A stretch of DNA of 64,000 nucleotides from positions 6,295,501-6,359,500 of the forward strand of contig NC_084674.1 in assembly GCF_028389875.1 (NCBI RefSeq). The letters run 5' to 3'. Numbering within the stretch: position 1 is the stretch's first letter; the number at the start of each line of letters is the position of its first letter. This DNA comes from Rhea pennata (Eukaryota; Chordata; Aves; Rheiformes; Rheidae). Below are positions 11,185 to 23,549 of the stretch, in pieces. The notes below the pieces were generated by a model. The model saw only the letters and a program-made list of their open reading frames with translations. It did no database searches and was not told the DNA's origin. The translations under genes were made by a program, and so were the position numbers.

Positions 11185-14100
11185 TTTGATCACTTACAAG
11201 TTTTGTTTACACCTCCTGTATATGCTTCTTATCTCTTCTATGGCAGTTAAATAAGAAAAAAAGATGCAATTGCTGCATCTGTTACAAGAACTGCATTGTT
11301 TATAGACTGTGGGCAGAATAGACTGCAGTTTTAGAAACAAGTGCAGACATGTTGCAGCATCAGGTACAGACCAAAGAATGCTATACATAGAAAGATTGGC
11401 AGGAGCATCTCGGTCGAAACTGGTGTGGTGTCTTAATTCTTAGCGTATTGAATGTAGTTGTATTTCTAGCCTGCCACTTGTAAGATCTCTCTCCCTTTTC
11501 TTCCGCAATGCTGCAGTCCTAACAAAACTAGAGTGCATGAATTTTTCTATGGGATTGAGGAAATAAGGACCAAATACTTTGTTTCACAATTGGAAATTAC
11601 TGATTTCCATGAAATATAAGCAAATGTCAAGACATTAGGAATGCAAACTGTGTTGTACAGATTTTTTGCTAAATCTGTTTGCCAGTGATGATCACAGTGA
11701 AAACAGATAGCCTTGGTCTCTCCATTCTGAAGAAGTAATTTTCCTGAGGGAAGTGAGATTGTAACTTCTTCACAGGATAAAGCATAGAAACTTGCTAGTA
11801 TGCAAGTTAAATGAAGGAATTTGGGAATAATAAAAACTCACAGGTGTTGCATGCTCTTCTACTTCTGTTGTACTTAATGATTTCAGGACATGTTTTACTC
11901 TCCCTCCTCAAGGAAAATATATATGAATAATTGTTAATTGATTTCTTTTTGCATCCTCTGTCTCAGAGGAAATGCTTTTTCATGAGGTTGTGGAAGGGTT
12001 TTACTGGGAACTGCAAAGTGGGGAAAGAAGATGCAAGATTTTTCTGCTGTTCATATTGACATCCTCTCAGTGACCCTTGGTGGGATGGTAGCATTCAGTC
12101 TACCTCTTGGGCTTTGAGCTGAGAGCCCTTGCCGAGGAGACTTTTCTGGGCACTGCCTATGTTTCTGCTGGGAAATCCTTGGTATCCTGTTCTCTTTCAG
12201 AATTGGGTTTGAATTCTCATCAAGCATGAAATGCAGCATTACAGGACTATCCACTGTCACAAAGTGCTTATTCTGAAACACTGATGATTGCTGTTCAATG
12301 TGGCCCAGCTAGCTGCTGATTGATAGAGATGAGGAAAACAGTTGTTTTTCCAGCCTCTTGCTCACCAATTTAGGCATTAGTTGTGGGAGTTCCTGCAGTA
12401 CTTGGGACAAGTGCTGTGTAGTAATAACACAGGAAGTTATTGAAGGCCAGTAAATAGTGAGAACCCTGTGAGACATTATCTGTTTACAATCACCACTGTT
12501 TGCATGAAGGTTTTTGTACCATTGTGCAAAACAAGGAACTTGAGAGTTGAGTATGCAGTCTTCAGGCCTTATGCAAGTACTGCTTAGTCCATCAATTTGC
12601 ACAGTCTGATTCATGACATCCTTGTTTACTTTCTGAGAAGGGGGCATAGCCAGGAGGTGGTGGCCAATGTGTGTCAGGGGGGTCTCCCTTCCTGTCAGTA
12701 AGGACTGCAAGGCAGTACGTATTTAGCCAGCGGTGAGTTAGCTGCGTTTCCCTGCAGTTCCTGACTCCTGCAATGATAGTGTGTGTTTGTTAATGCATCC
12801 TGAAGCAGAACTGTCATCTGCTTCAAGTTCAATAACTGATTTTACATGCAGCCTTTTGACCATCACTGGCTGTGCTCACAGGCTTGAGGTAGGGGGTTTC
12901 AGAAAGCTGAGCAGTGGTGAATCGGTTGCAGCTGTGAATTTGGCAAATGGCTTGTTGGAAATGGCATGTTAAATAGTAACACTGATTCATCAAGCTATAA
13001 CTATTTTTGTTCCAGCTTCCAAGGGATGGGAGGTGAAGCACGTACTAGACTCTCTTTGCTCTCCATATTCCACTCTTCCTTTGCCATGCATTCTCTGTAC
13101 TTCAAAGGTGTTGGTTTTTGTTTTTGTTTTTTTTTTCTTTTTCTTTTTGCAGAATACAGGAATTGCACAGATTTAGGATTTAAATTTGGAACACCTATGT
13201 ATGTCAGCATGGCAGAGCCCCTGTGAATCCTGCAGTGTAGCTTTAGGCTGGGGTGTTTTTTTTTTTTTTTTTTTTTTTTTTTTTGGCTAGGTAGGGTTTT
13301 TTCACTCCTTACACTAAGTCCAGTTGCATATTCTACCATCACTTGGTCAAATTCAGGTGAATAAGTTCCCCAGAAGCTTTTTTGTAGGGTCAGGTTGCAA
13401 GTGGAGCTGCAACCCATCCTCGGTGGTCTGACATGTCCCCTCAGGGTAGGGGCCAGCCCTGATGTTATCTTGTTCTTGAAGAACCTCTTTATTTAACAGA
13501 TTCTTGTGACCAGACCTTTCCTTGCAAAAAAGCACTACAGCAAGGGGCAAAGTGTGTTACATATGCTCATCATGACTGATGGAAAAAGCAAGTGTGATGT
13601 GCAAGCTGCAGTGGCTGCCATTGGCTTTAGTAGCTTTTCTCTCTCACAGGTGGAAGTTTATATAGTTTTTTATCCCACCAGCTTTTTGTCTTGCCAGTAA
13701 CTGCCTAGGAACAGATTTTCTCTGGGTTAATTCTGACTGTAATGCTGCTGTTTATTGACAGCCTGATTTCTCTTCCTCTGATGGTCTGTTTCAAACCTTA
13801 GCAAGGAGAGGCCGTTCCTAAGCATAAGTGTAGCCTGTAATATCAAGGCAAGAGGACAAGATGCTTACAGTAAAGCCCTACAAATAAATAACAAAACGTA
13901 AAAGAAACAGAAAAAGATCACAATATCTATATAGCAGGTACCACTCTCTGTTGTGCTGCTGGAATTTGGAATAACTTGATAGAAATCAGTGGAATTATTC
14001 CAAACTGATACTAATTTAGTTAAAACAGAGTTTGTATGCTGACAAAACATGCAAAAATGAGTTTAATGCCAAAGTTCAAAAGGCATTTAGTACCTACCTA

Positions 14101-17100
14101 CAGGGATTTCAGGCCTACCTAAGGAGGTTTGATGCTAGCAGTCAAGATCTACGTGTGTGTTTAGGCTCTTAACTTCTACTGAAGCATCAAAATACTCTGT
14201 GAGATCTCTTGGAAGTTGAATGGAAAACACTTTTGTGAATCTTGGCCTAACTTCCACTGCAGGTGAAAAGTCTCCTTTGATAGTGGAGGTAGCTTTGGTA
14301 TGTAGGTAGTCTACTGAACTGCAACGGAAACAAATAAGATCTGATAGTACTGCAAAGCAGGGCCGTCAAAGGCTAAAGCGTACAGATTGCAGCATCACAA
14401 GTGTGAACTGGCTCCAAAGTTGTAGAAAATAAACTGTATGTGATATTTGGAAATTAGTGACGAGTCTCCTGTGTTTAAAGCCTTTGTTTTCTTTTGCAGA
14501 TGATATAATTCCATCTGAAAGCAGCTCTCTGTCTGATACAACAACTTATGATGATGGTATGTTTGTTATCCATTTTTCTGAATAAAGTGCATCTGTTCAG
14601 ATGTATTGTTTTGGCTGACTTAGTATCTGTTAGCCTGCTATTTTATTGTCTTTCCATGACTAATTATTTCATGTCAGAGGAAAAGAGCTTAGTCAGATAT
14701 AAGTCTATCTTCATAATGGGTTAATTATTGAAAGTTCTGCTTCATCAGCTGATTTGAGTCTTCTTCAGAGGAGATGGTTAGTTTTAATGTGATTAGCTTG
14801 TGAGATGAGGGCACTGTGCCTTTACAAGCAAATACTTTGTCGCTAGTACCTAAGCAGAGGCAGATGAACAGCCAGAAGAGTTACAAGCCGGGAGGAAATG
14901 CCTGGCTTATCTGTCCTCACATGTACTAAAACTTACAGAAAAATTAGGATATGCAGAGACATTAATGATCTGTTTATATTCAGCTGTTACCTCCTGAGCT
15001 GCATCTTGCATGGGTATGGTATTTGCTTAGCTTACTCATTTCACACACACACCCACAGGCACACACTCTCACACCCTGTTCTTCAAGGTGGAAAGGACTT
15101 GGCTTGCCTCTCCCTCAACTGGCTAATCATCATTTGGGGACAAACATTTATTACGTATATAAATTATTACTCACTTTTCAGTTAGGGCTTGATTCAGATC
15201 TATCTTTGTCCCAGTTTTAGACTTGTATAAACCACCTGACCCTTTAAAATGGAATTACACCTGGTTCTTGCTTGTGCAAGTAGAAAAAGAGCCAGGGCTT
15301 TGCCTTGTGAACACATTCTCTGTGATGTTCAGCCTGCATTTATATGTATTTGTTGGAGTTTCCTGTTGGTTCTAATGGGATCTGGATTGTGCTCTAAGCA
15401 AAGTGAGAACAAGAATTAAACCAGCCCCCTCACAGTTGCCTTCAGCCAAATTTGTCTGTCAGTGTCTTTGCTCATTCACTTGCTTTTCAAGTCAGCCCCT
15501 TTCAGGCTGTTTTCAAAACTAATTCTTAAAATGTCATTTTCAACTAAAGTGCTGAACGGTGAGCGAAGGGAATTGACTTTTGCAGAAGCTGAACGTGCCT
15601 GCTCAGCTCTGGGAGGGATAGAGCTGCAAACAGATGCTTTCCCAAAGAAGTTCCATTTTAATCTGGCAAAGCTCCAAGCAGATATCTCTGTAGCAGTTAA
15701 TACGCTAAAATCTGCACTAGCCTCCATGATGTTCCTTCTGCATGGAGGAGAGCTTGGTGCAGGCATATATGGGAGAACTTCTCTGGAGTCAGAGCTTTGG
15801 TCCTTGTCTCCACAGTGCAGACTGTTTCTGCTCAGAGGCCATGGATTTGCATACAGGGCAAAAATATGTAAGATTTTGCTAACAAAATACTTGTTCCTTT
15901 CCAACAGCCAGTGAATCCCTTACTGTGCCAGCCCAAAGAACCAGCTCTGCACAGCTTTCTCCAAGGCTTCCTCCGCCTAAGTCCCTTGGGGTGGAGAGAA
16001 TTCATCTCAGAAAGTCATCCATAAATGAGCAACTCTTTGAAACCAGACATACCAGGTATCATATGTTTTAATGTTGCCATGCTCTCTGCATGGTTGGCAT
16101 GAGCTTAGTTTTGTCCGTGCCGAAACTTCCAACAAGCGCTCCGGAGGAGCTTGCTGCCTTTCCACTCCTCTCTGATAAAGAATGATGTGATAGTGTTTAA
16201 GTTTCCTGCTTAGTAATACAGTTGTCTCTGCACAAGTAGTCTTTGGGTTTCTGTGAAACTGGAGGGTAGTGTATGCTTTGTGAAGAAGTTTGAGACAAGT
16301 GAGAAGTGTAGTGTCAAAGGCTGCCTTTAAAGAATTGCTCATGCCCACTGGTACTTGAACCCTTTCCCTCCATTTTTGTAGTTTGTTTTCAATTAAACAA
16401 CCTGTAATTTTCCTGATGACTTTGCTTAATTGCTTTAGGTATCACTGAACCATATCTGTCCCTCCTGATTGTATCAGTATTTCAGTGGGTATGCTGTCAA
16501 AGCATACAGAATTCACGTAAGCCTTGATGGCAATTTCTCCCTGTAAGAATGGAGTTACTGGGGTTCAGCCAACTACCGTCACTAGTGCCAGCTGCAGTGA
16601 GTGGCTGAGGTGCTTGTACATATGAGGCGCATGTACAGGACTGGGCCTTTTCCTATGCTAGAAGAGCAGTTCTGTGAGGACATGGTTACCAGCAGATCTA
16701 CTGATACATGATCATATAATGTGCATTTGACTTGATGCTAGTTGTCCTCAGTGTGAGGATTCCCACTGATCTCGGTGTCTCTTAGACTGTGTCTTTTATG
16801 AAGTGCATGATTAGGCCTTTGAAGGCATGCTTTAAAAATTTTTACATTTTGGGCAATGTCACGCCTTTCCTTTTTTCTCAGCAATCCGTCATGATAAGCA
16901 GAAAAGTGCTTTGCATTGAGCTCAGAAGTTGAATTATAGCCATGTGCAATTCTGATGTGTTTTGTTTTCAAATTCTGTCTGTTACCTTTCCTGACTCTTC
17001 TGCTTCATCTTTTAGCAGCAGCCATTCCTACCGATCATGCTGTGAGGACCTTCTTTGCTATGTCACCCTCTTGATCTGCAAGAGGGGTTAAATTTTTCTT

Positions 17101-20100
17101 TTTGTTTTCACAATACTGCTGTTTACTTGGGAAGTATATTCTGTTACACTCTTATCTGCTTGTTCTGCATTTAGGTTTTTTGGTTTTTAGTTTTTTCTTT
17201 CTTAAAGGCTCACTCAGTGTCCATGTAGTATCAGTGTGCTGTGACTTGCATTGCATTTAACCTAATTGGATTCTCTCCTTTCCCTTGCAGGGACCCGCTT
17301 TCGACTCACAGCAGTCCTTACCGAACTCTGGAACGACCGCCGCAGCCTCATGGAGGGAGGAGCATGCCTACAACACCTGTGCTTACACGCAATGCCTACA
17401 GTAGCAGCCACTTACAGTAAGGACACTTTATTTTGAGTGTGATGTCCATCTTGGGCCACAGAAGAATAAAAGTGAATGATGTGAGGAGGGTGAAGGGCCC
17501 CATGCTGTGCATCTCTCCCTGTAGCAGGGTCAGGTGCTCAAAATGTCTGCCTTGGACGTTTCAAGCACAAGGTTAACGTCAATCAGTCACCATGTGCTGG
17601 CACAATCCTGGGGCAGCTTTGTGACGTGTGAACGAGAGCATTTGCACAAGTACAAACACTGTCAGTAGTCCCTTCCCCACTCTACCCTCCCCCACCTTTG
17701 CAAAAATGAAAAAACAAAGAACTTGCTCATGAGCTGACAGACATCTTCTGTGGATTAAGTTCCTACAAGCCTCCTGAAAAATAAGTGGACAGATAGTGGG
17801 GAGAGATCCAAATTAGTGCCCATACTAGGGGGGAGAACTGCAACGTGAGCCCAACTGTATTTTTAGGCAGCCAAGAATCCATCGTGGGGGAGGACAGATG
17901 CTATAAATGTTATAATGTTATAAAGAGCTCATGCTTTACTTGGCTGGGGTAATCCAACCATGAGACACAGAGCCACAGGAAACCCAGCTTCCTATGTTTT
18001 GCTCCTTATTCAGTTGCTTACATAGATATTATATACTTGAAGACAGTGAGATCCCTCGTGTAAATCATTGCTGAAATGTGGTTTTGTGTGCTTTCCTGTA
18101 TGTAGTACTGTCACAGATTAACTTGCTCATCATGATAAATTTTTATCTGAGAAATCTACTGTAGCAGCAAACATAAAATTCAACCAAGCTGATGAATTTC
18201 TTGCAGTTCAGGTACTTTTATCTAATGGAAAGACTGATTCTATGTTATCCTTTGCTTGGGGAGGAAGCCTATCAAACGTGATTGCTTTTAACCAACGTAC
18301 ATCTGTGTTGTTTCAGGCCGGACGCTTCCCCCCACCATTGCAGGCAGCGCAGTGGAAGTCTGGAGTCCCAAACCCATCTGCTGTCCGACCCCCCTGGTGA
18401 AAAGCCAGCCTTCTCCCTCTCAAAATCACAGCGAAGCAGCAGCACAGAAATCCTAGATGATGGATCATCCTATACTAGCCAATCCAGTGCAGAATATTAC
18501 TGTGTGACAGCTACTCCCAATCCTTATTATACTACACAAACACTTGACAACAGGACCAGGGGTCGAAGACGATCAAAGAAACAAAACATTTCTGCTGCAA
18601 ATTCAGGAAGTATGCCAAATCTTGCCCAGAAGGATGTCCGTAATGGTGTCTACCACAAAAGTCTGGAACAACCTTCTTCTAATTACTATATTTCTGGATA
18701 TTCCCCTTACACTGAACCTGATGTTTATTACAATGGAGGATATGTTTATGAGAGTGATACAGAGGGACAGTATAGTGTCAATCCTTCATATCGCTCGTCA
18801 GCACATTATGGATATGATCATTACAGGGAATTCAGGTCTTACCATGAGGACGAGGTGGACAGAGTACCGCACAACCCATATGCAACCCTAAGGCTTCCAA
18901 GGAAGCAAGTTGCTAAAACGGAGCATATAACCAAAAACATTCACAAGGCCTTAGTAGCAGAGCATCTCCGCGGTTGGTACCAACGTGCCTCCAGTCAAAA
19001 GGAACAGGGTCACAGCCTGCAGGCAGGCTTTGAGTCTGACAGAGGATCGCAAAGGAGTTTGGGCTTTGCTGGTCTGCAAGTTCCCTGCTCTCCTAGCAGT
19101 CAAGTTTCTTCTTTTTCTTCAGGTAATGCCTGATTTGCTCTAAGTGTTTTGTGTGTCCCTTCTGTGCATGAAATTCTTCTTTCCTCACTGCCACAGAGAA
19201 GTCAGCAGAGTCTAATCAATGGTACAGCTCTGTCCTGAAAGGTGGATGCGCAGTTAACTAAGATTTCTGTTGTTGTTCTGTGCTTGGGAGGAGAGTCTTT
19301 CTGTGAGGACCTACCTGGTGGAGGTGAAGAAGTCTCCCTTGCTGCATGAGGTACCAGCCCAGAGCTCAGCAGTGTGGTTCGTGAACTAGCTAGCGTTGCA
19401 AGGCTCCTGTCATTCCCCGATGCACTGCTTCTGGGAAAAGCACTCTGAGTCATGGTCTCAGAGAGGAGTATTTTCTGCAAATCTCATGCCAACTAACACA
19501 ACTAGCTACTTTTTATAGTCTGTTTTGGTTTCACATTTTGTTGAGAGTGTACCTGGTGCACTACAGTAAAAATACTGTGCTGTTTTTTGAGATCTGTCAG
19601 GGTCATCACCTGCCTGGGAATCAAGTAGGTCCATATCCTGACAGCCCAAACCCCTGCACAGTCTGAAGACTTTTCAAGAGCAGTGCAGAATTTCCAGAAA
19701 TTGCTGAGTAGGGATCAACAGAAACTTTTCAGCTGAGGGATCTCAAGGGAATAAAGGCTGTCAGACCGCAGGCCAGCCCGATTCCTCAGTATGGCACTGC
19801 AGTGAGGAACAGAAGACTTTTTTGCTCCGCTCTGTTGATGTTGCAGAGTTGATGTGTGAATTGCCAAGAGGAGTATGAGATGGGAGCTGTATGCAGAGCA
19901 GTCTAGGTTACTTGTTGCCTTCTCGCATTGCTAATAGTGCCTTTTGCTCTTTGTAATTGCAATAGTGTGAACAAGCCCCAGGGGTCATATAGGTTTCAAA
20001 CACATGTGTTTATCAAATGCAAGCAATGTTCAGGACTTTATGCCATGTGCATGTGATTGCTCTGATGGTTTCCAAAATGACTGAATGGTCATAAAGTTTT

Positions 20101-21907
20101 TTTAAGGAGATATTGCATAATGCTGAAATACTGCCCACGTAGTGCTTTGCTCCTGATAGTGCTTGTAAATCATATTTTATACTTGCGTTCTGTGCTTGTG
20201 TCCCCTGCAGAAACCTATAGAGATCACTAAGGAGAGTGGCTGCCTCCCTTCAGCCAATTTAGCTGGAGAAAGATCTAATCTGCTGTATTTTTTGCTGTAT
20301 TTTTTTTCCTAGCATCTTCTGCAAACACTGCTGGAAACTGGCGGAACCCACTTGCACTAGGACTTTCAGATTACGATACATTATCTCATTCCTCTTACGC
20401 CAGCTGTTATGGGAATGTTTATGGCAACCTTCCTTTGCAGAGCAGGTGAGTAGAGTATATCAAGATTTCTGCCGTTCCTCATATGTTTTAGAGGCTGTAA
20501 AAACTTCCGAGGAAAGCTGATTGGTTTCAGAAGGTCAGGATAAAGTATAATAAAACTGACTTAAAGAGAGCAGATCTTCAAGTGGTGTAGACTGGCCTAA
20601 TTATGGCAACAGCATTCAGGGAATGGGGAAATGGGCATAGTGAAGGCTGAGTCTTTTCCTGTGGATGATGGACAGTCGAAGAGCTTGCACTGCCCAGTAG
20701 CAGCGATGGTCAGAGCAGTGCTGGCGGTAACCCTGCTGTGGGAGGAGGTCTGTCCCGCACCCTGCCAGTGCCTCGGTCCCATTGTGTTCCTGGAGCCGTG
20801 CTGCTAACCTTCTGCAGAAACGAGGCAGGAACTGCTTCTCTTCAACCTCACGTCTGTGTGCTGTGTGTCTGTCAAAGGCAGCACCGACACCAGTAGTGCC
20901 AGTAATAAGCTAAACGCGTGTCTCAAGGGAGAGCTTAACCCATGGAGCAGGATTTCACTCTGATGTTACAGAGACTCATGTGGTTCTCTTGCTAGTTCTA
21001 CTTGCTGTTTTCCATCTCCTCCCTCTACTCTCCTCCGCCACCTGTTATCAGGGAGAACAGAGGCTTTCTGTCCAGGGGAATGACACTGCCTGCAGAAATG
21101 AGATCCTATTTAAGTGCTCTTATGCTCAGTGTAGCCAGCTGTAGTAAGTACTCCACATTTGTGTGTCCTGCTTAATGGATTGCAGTTTGTGCTTGCTGCC
21201 AAGCTGGCGTGTGTGCAATTAGTTTTTCATCTGTTTTAAAATAAAACAAAGTATAAGAAAAGAATATGAAAGCTTCTACTAGATCCCATTTTTAAACTAA
21301 ATGCCTCAAGCTTTTTTGTTGCAGTGATTAAAAAAGATCTACCCTAACAGTGTTTAAAAATAATTTCTACTAATTTCTTGTTGAAATTGGACTTTGAAAA
21401 ACTCTGCTTATTTTGACAGCTCTGTCTATATATTAGCTATTAATTTTCCAAATTCTGAATCCCTCATTCAATCATTCATCTGTTTTGTTTTATTGTGATT
21501 ATAGCAACTGAGCAATTGATACGCTCTACGGTCTTTACAGTATAGAGCTACTGAGATCCTGTTACTCATAATGTGATGAATTGCAGCACAAAATCTGGGG
21601 TTGTATTCAGATCCAAATTATGCTGGGGTTAAACTCCAAGTAACACTGGTTATTGGAAGTCCTATGGGATTAGGGAGATGGGATGAGGCTCGGCCTCTGC
21701 AGTGTACGTGCTGCCAAAACACCACCTGGGAGCCTGGGGAAGATCCTCAGCTTGCACTTACCACTGAAGCCCTATCTCTTTTGCAGAGCTTATGCAGAGA
21801 TGAACCAGCTGGGTGGTGGTGATGAGAGCCAGTTGGAAGATGACTTGCACAGTAATGAGCAGAGGTTATTTTGGCATGAGAATTCAAAGCCTGGGACACT
21901 TGTTTAG
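6430..21907 (+). CDS. FRMD4B: FRMD4B, FERM domain-containing protein 4B (GRSP1), 3' part: 12 coding exons
   Basis: Joined exons: 6430-6506, 7658-7796, 8322-8463, 9280-9413, 9503-9622, 10875-11103, 14500-14556, 15908-16055, 17291-17416, 18317-19122, 20313-20445, 21787-21907. Phase carries through every junction and gives 743 residues plus stop. Family knowledge: FRMD4B is a scaffold at epithelial junctions and the cell cortex that binds cytohesins (GRP1), the exchange factors for Arf6. Visible parts in order: the end of the FERM C-lobe (first three exons, with NLYFREKKF and [15 protein letters not shown]-like blocks), a coiled-coil cytohesin-binding CUPID/DUF3338 region (fourth to sixth exons, [11 protein letters not shown] and [15 protein letters not shown]), then a long Ser/Tyr-rich disordered tail ending KPGTLV. 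The human protein, as I recall it, is about 1034 residues, so about 290 N-terminal residues (most of the FERM domain) lie upstream of the window. The gene was identified by near-continuous similarity to human FRMD4B. FRMD4A is excluded by the tail sequence. Confidence 0.95.
7658..7796 (+). CDS. FRMD4B: FRMD4B coding exon (FERM C-lobe)
   Basis: 139 bp. The first base completes an Arg codon from the previous exon, followed by 46 codons including [20 protein letters not shown] and [13 protein letters not shown], the end of the FERM PH-like lobe. I chose the acceptor CTCTTTAG at 7657 over an AG eight bases downstream because the phase then matches the preceding exon. The donor is GTAAGT. Confidence 0.93.
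8284..8310 (+). repeat. FRMD4B: T27 tract forming a splice pyrimidine tract
   Basis: Ends ten bases before the acceptor AG of the FRMD4B exon at 8322. Confidence 0.9.
8322..8463 (+). CDS. FRMD4B: FRMD4B coding exon
   Basis: 142 bp, starts in phase 0. It encodes [18 protein letters not shown] and a following Ser-rich stretch ending in NGSLISSG. The pyrimidine tract of the acceptor is an uninterrupted run of 27 T (8284-8310) ending ten bases before the AG. The donor is GTAATA. Confidence 0.94.
9280..9413 (+). CDS. FRMD4B: FRMD4B coding exon (coiled coil)
   Basis: 134 bp, encoding a charged coiled coil ([20 protein letters not shown], then KKICLREA) at the start of the cytohesin-binding CUPID/DUF3338 region. 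The donor is GTGAGA. The following intron is only 89 bp (9414-9502). Confidence 0.94.
9503..9622 (+). CDS. FRMD4B: FRMD4B coding exon (CUPID region)
   Basis: 120 bp, 40 whole codons. It encodes [20 protein letters not shown] followed by [19 protein letters not shown], the conserved core of the CUPID domain shared with FRMD4A and INAVA. The acceptor is CTGTTCCCCAG; the donor is GTGGGT. Confidence 0.94.
9623..10874 (+). other. FRMD4B: FRMD4B intron, no features seen
   Basis: A 1.25 kb intron between two CUPID-region exons. No gene, RNA or recognisable mobile element was seen. Confidence 0.75.
10875..11103 (+). CDS. FRMD4B: FRMD4B coding exon (CUPID region)
   Basis: 229 bp, encoding the second helical part of the CUPID region ([20 protein letters not shown], then [16 protein letters not shown]). 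It ends one base into a codon. The donor GTAAAC is followed 37 bp later by a 40 bp AT repeat. Confidence 0.94.
11141..11180 (+). repeat. (AT)20 microsatellite
   Basis: 40 bp perfect AT repeat, 37 bp after an FRMD4B donor. Confidence 0.9.
13256..13284 (+). repeat. T29 homopolymer
   Basis: Uninterrupted T-run in an FRMD4B intron, with no recognisable element beside it. Confidence 0.9.
14500..14556 (+). CDS. FRMD4B: FRMD4B coding exon (57 bp)
   Basis: A short exon encoding [18 protein letters not shown], identical in my recollection to human FRMD4B over most of its length. The acceptor is TTTTCTTTTGCAG and the donor GTATGT. It enters and leaves one base into a codon. Confidence 0.93.
15908..16055 (+). 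CDS. FRMD4B: FRMD4B coding exon
   Basis: 148 bp, encoding a Ser/Pro-rich stretch with the conserved block [20 protein letters not shown]. Its first 15 residues are diverged from mammals. The acceptor is CCTTTCCAACAG; the donor is GTATCA. Confidence 0.9.
17291..17416 (+). CDS. FRMD4B: FRMD4B coding exon
   Basis: 126 bp, encoding [20 protein letters not shown] and [16 protein letters not shown]. It is Ser/Pro-rich and probably disordered. The acceptor is CTCCTTTCCCTTGCAG; the donor is GTAAGG. Confidence 0.93.
18317..19122 (+). CDS. FRMD4B: FRMD4B largest coding exon (806 bp, tail)
   Basis: Encodes about 269 residues of Ser/Tyr-rich tail. Conserved blocks include [77 protein letters not shown] and [20 protein letters not shown]. 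The last resembles the WYQR-containing C-terminal motif of FRMD4A. Acceptor TTGTTTCAG, donor GTAATG. Reading past the donor gives only two residues before a stop. Confidence 0.96.
19123..21786 (+). other. FRMD4B: FRMD4B introns before the last two exons
   Basis: Introns 19123-20312 and 20446-21786. No gene, RNA or recognisable mobile element was seen. Confidence 0.7.
20313..20445 (+). CDS. FRMD4B: FRMD4B coding exon
   Basis: 133 bp, encoding [20 protein letters not shown] and [15 protein letters not shown]. It matches the penultimate coding exon of mammalian FRMD4B. The acceptor has a T-rich tract ending CCTAG; the donor is GTGAGT. Confidence 0.93.
21787..21907 (+). CDS. FRMD4B: FRMD4B last coding exon
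   Basis: Encodes the conserved C-terminus ([16 protein letters not shown]) and the TAG stop at 21905-21907. The acceptor is CTCTTTTGCAG. The 3' UTR follows without a further intron that I can see. Confidence 0.95.
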
Positions 21908-23480
21908 ACCACTTGCAGCCCTGCATTCATACCCTTGCGTGCCTTGCACAAAATGCTGTTACTTCGAAGGAGATCTTGGGTGGAGCTTCCAAAGCAAGCA
22001 AGAAGAAAGTATTCTGTTTCGCTGGGAAAGATTGAAATTCAGCATTAAGAGGGACTGTAGCAAAACGACGAAGTCTTACCCAGAATGGCATTTCTTTCTG
22101 AATCCAGATAGCCTACGTGAGCAAGGGCAAGCCACAATTTAATCTATGACAAGATGCAGCACTTGGTTGAAGTATTTATATTTAGCAAGCACTTTTTGGA
22201 AGATTGGAAGATGTTGAAGGCAAACCTCAAAAAAAAAAATGTGAAAAGGAAACTCTTATGGAAAACCAGGAATTTTAGGAGCACAATTCTCATATCTGAA
22301 AGAAGAAGAAGAAATGGAAATTTCTTCTCCCATGGCTTATGATGACCTGGAAGGACTTTCATAAGCCTATGAAGGATAGATACTGTGTCTGTGAACCAGG
22401 CAAAGGGTGACTTAATCAGTATTGGATCATTACTTGAAGGAAGGCTGGATTTTTTTTTTTATGGAGGTTTGAATGAATTTATCCATATTTGGGGTGTTGT
22501 TAAGAGTGTTTGTTAGCAACACAATTCTGGAAAGAAAGGTATTTGCTGTCACAATATGTCATGTAAAAACTAGGTGGTTGTGGATTTTGGAAACAGAAGC
22601 AGTAAACTTTGAACTCTATTCCATGATAAAGTGTAATTAATAACCTCACATTTAACGACCTTTCCATGGTACAATATCATTGTGCAGATGAGTATGCAAA
22701 ATTTCACAATGGGTGCACAGTCAACTGTTAATTGGGTAAAAGTTGCATTTTGATCTGCTGTGTTGAATTGAGGATCGAAATGGAGCACTCTATCACACAT
22801 TGAACAATTTGATTGTAAGGGCCAGTATTTTAAGGTGGAGGCAAACCTAAACAACCAACCAAGTGGGTGCCTTAAAACTAAGGGCATTAGAATTGTACCA
22901 CAAGTCATCTGAACTGCCAGGTGCATTGCAAAGTCACTAAGTGACAGGACAGCATTTTCACAAAAGCATTTGTTTCAAAAAAAGTGTGACTGCAGTTTTG
23001 AACTAAGAGGATAAACCTACCTCATATCATCCATCTGTAGGAACAAATTAGCATGAGTTATCTTGTGTAATTACAGCAAGTCACTTGCATACTGTAAAAT
23101 ATCTCTCGTTTCTCAGCTGTACTGTCCTTCCAGAGTCCATAAAATGGTGCTTTTTTCTTTTTATACAAAGGGTTAGCTACTCCTTGTTCGTATTGTGAAT
23201 AGAAAAGTTTCTGATAAACCTTTTTGACATTTTTTACCAATATTCCAGAGCATGTAATATATACAGAAGGACACAATTGTTAAGCTGGTACTTAGTCGTT
23301 TGTATTATTAGAGTTGCGATTTGGAATTAAACAAAAACAAAAAATAACTTATTTCCTTTTTTTGCATATTTGTATAGCCTTCTAGAAAACAAAAGCTTTT
23401 TGCTTATTCTTTTACTACTTCTGAATTTTTTAGACCTATTATTTTGTATAGGTCAATAAACTAAAAAGTGTGCTATCAAA
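21908..23480 (+). other. FRMD4B: FRMD4B 3' UTR with poly(A) signal
   Basis: About 1.55 kb of AT-rich sequence follows the stop. A canonical AATAAA at 23455-23460 is followed within 10-20 bases by a GT-containing stretch, so cleavage is expected near 23475. The end point is inferred. A weaker ATTAAA lies near 23324. No coding signal on the plus strand. Confidence 0.65.
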
Positions 23481-23549
23481 ACCCTTCCGGTATTTTTCCT
23501 ATTTCTATCGGAGCGTTTGGAAGAAGGCAGTGTGGGGTATTTCACAGCT

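Larger units (their letters stand above)
11104..14499 (+). other. FRMD4B: FRMD4B intron (3.4 kb)
   Basis: Contains the (AT)20 repeat at 11141-11180, a T29 run at 13256-13284 and an exon-like acceptor (T-rich tract ending TTTTTGCAG near 13151) that leads into no conserved sequence. Weak ORFs at 12051-12710 on the minus strand match nothing I know. Confidence 0.75.
14557..18316 (+). other. FRMD4B: FRMD4B introns between the middle tail exons
   Basis: Introns 14557-15907, 16056-17290 and 17417-18316. A CA-rich stretch lies near 15044-15076. The segment 15462-15904 is open in one frame on each strand but neither product is recognisable. Nothing else seen. Confidence 0.7.

Noticed and set aside
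13120-13225. Exon-like acceptor (T-rich, TTTTTGCAG) in an FRMD4B intron
   Set aside because: The neighbouring exons join in phase without it, and the sequence after it is not conserved FRMD4B.
15462-15914. Frames of 142-150 codons open on both strands just before an FRMD4B exon
   Set aside because: The plus-strand frame is out of phase with the exon it reaches. Neither product is recognisable.
22570-22926. 118-codon antisense frame in the FRMD4B 3' UTR
   Set aside because: No recognisable product and no splice or promoter signal. Treated as chance.
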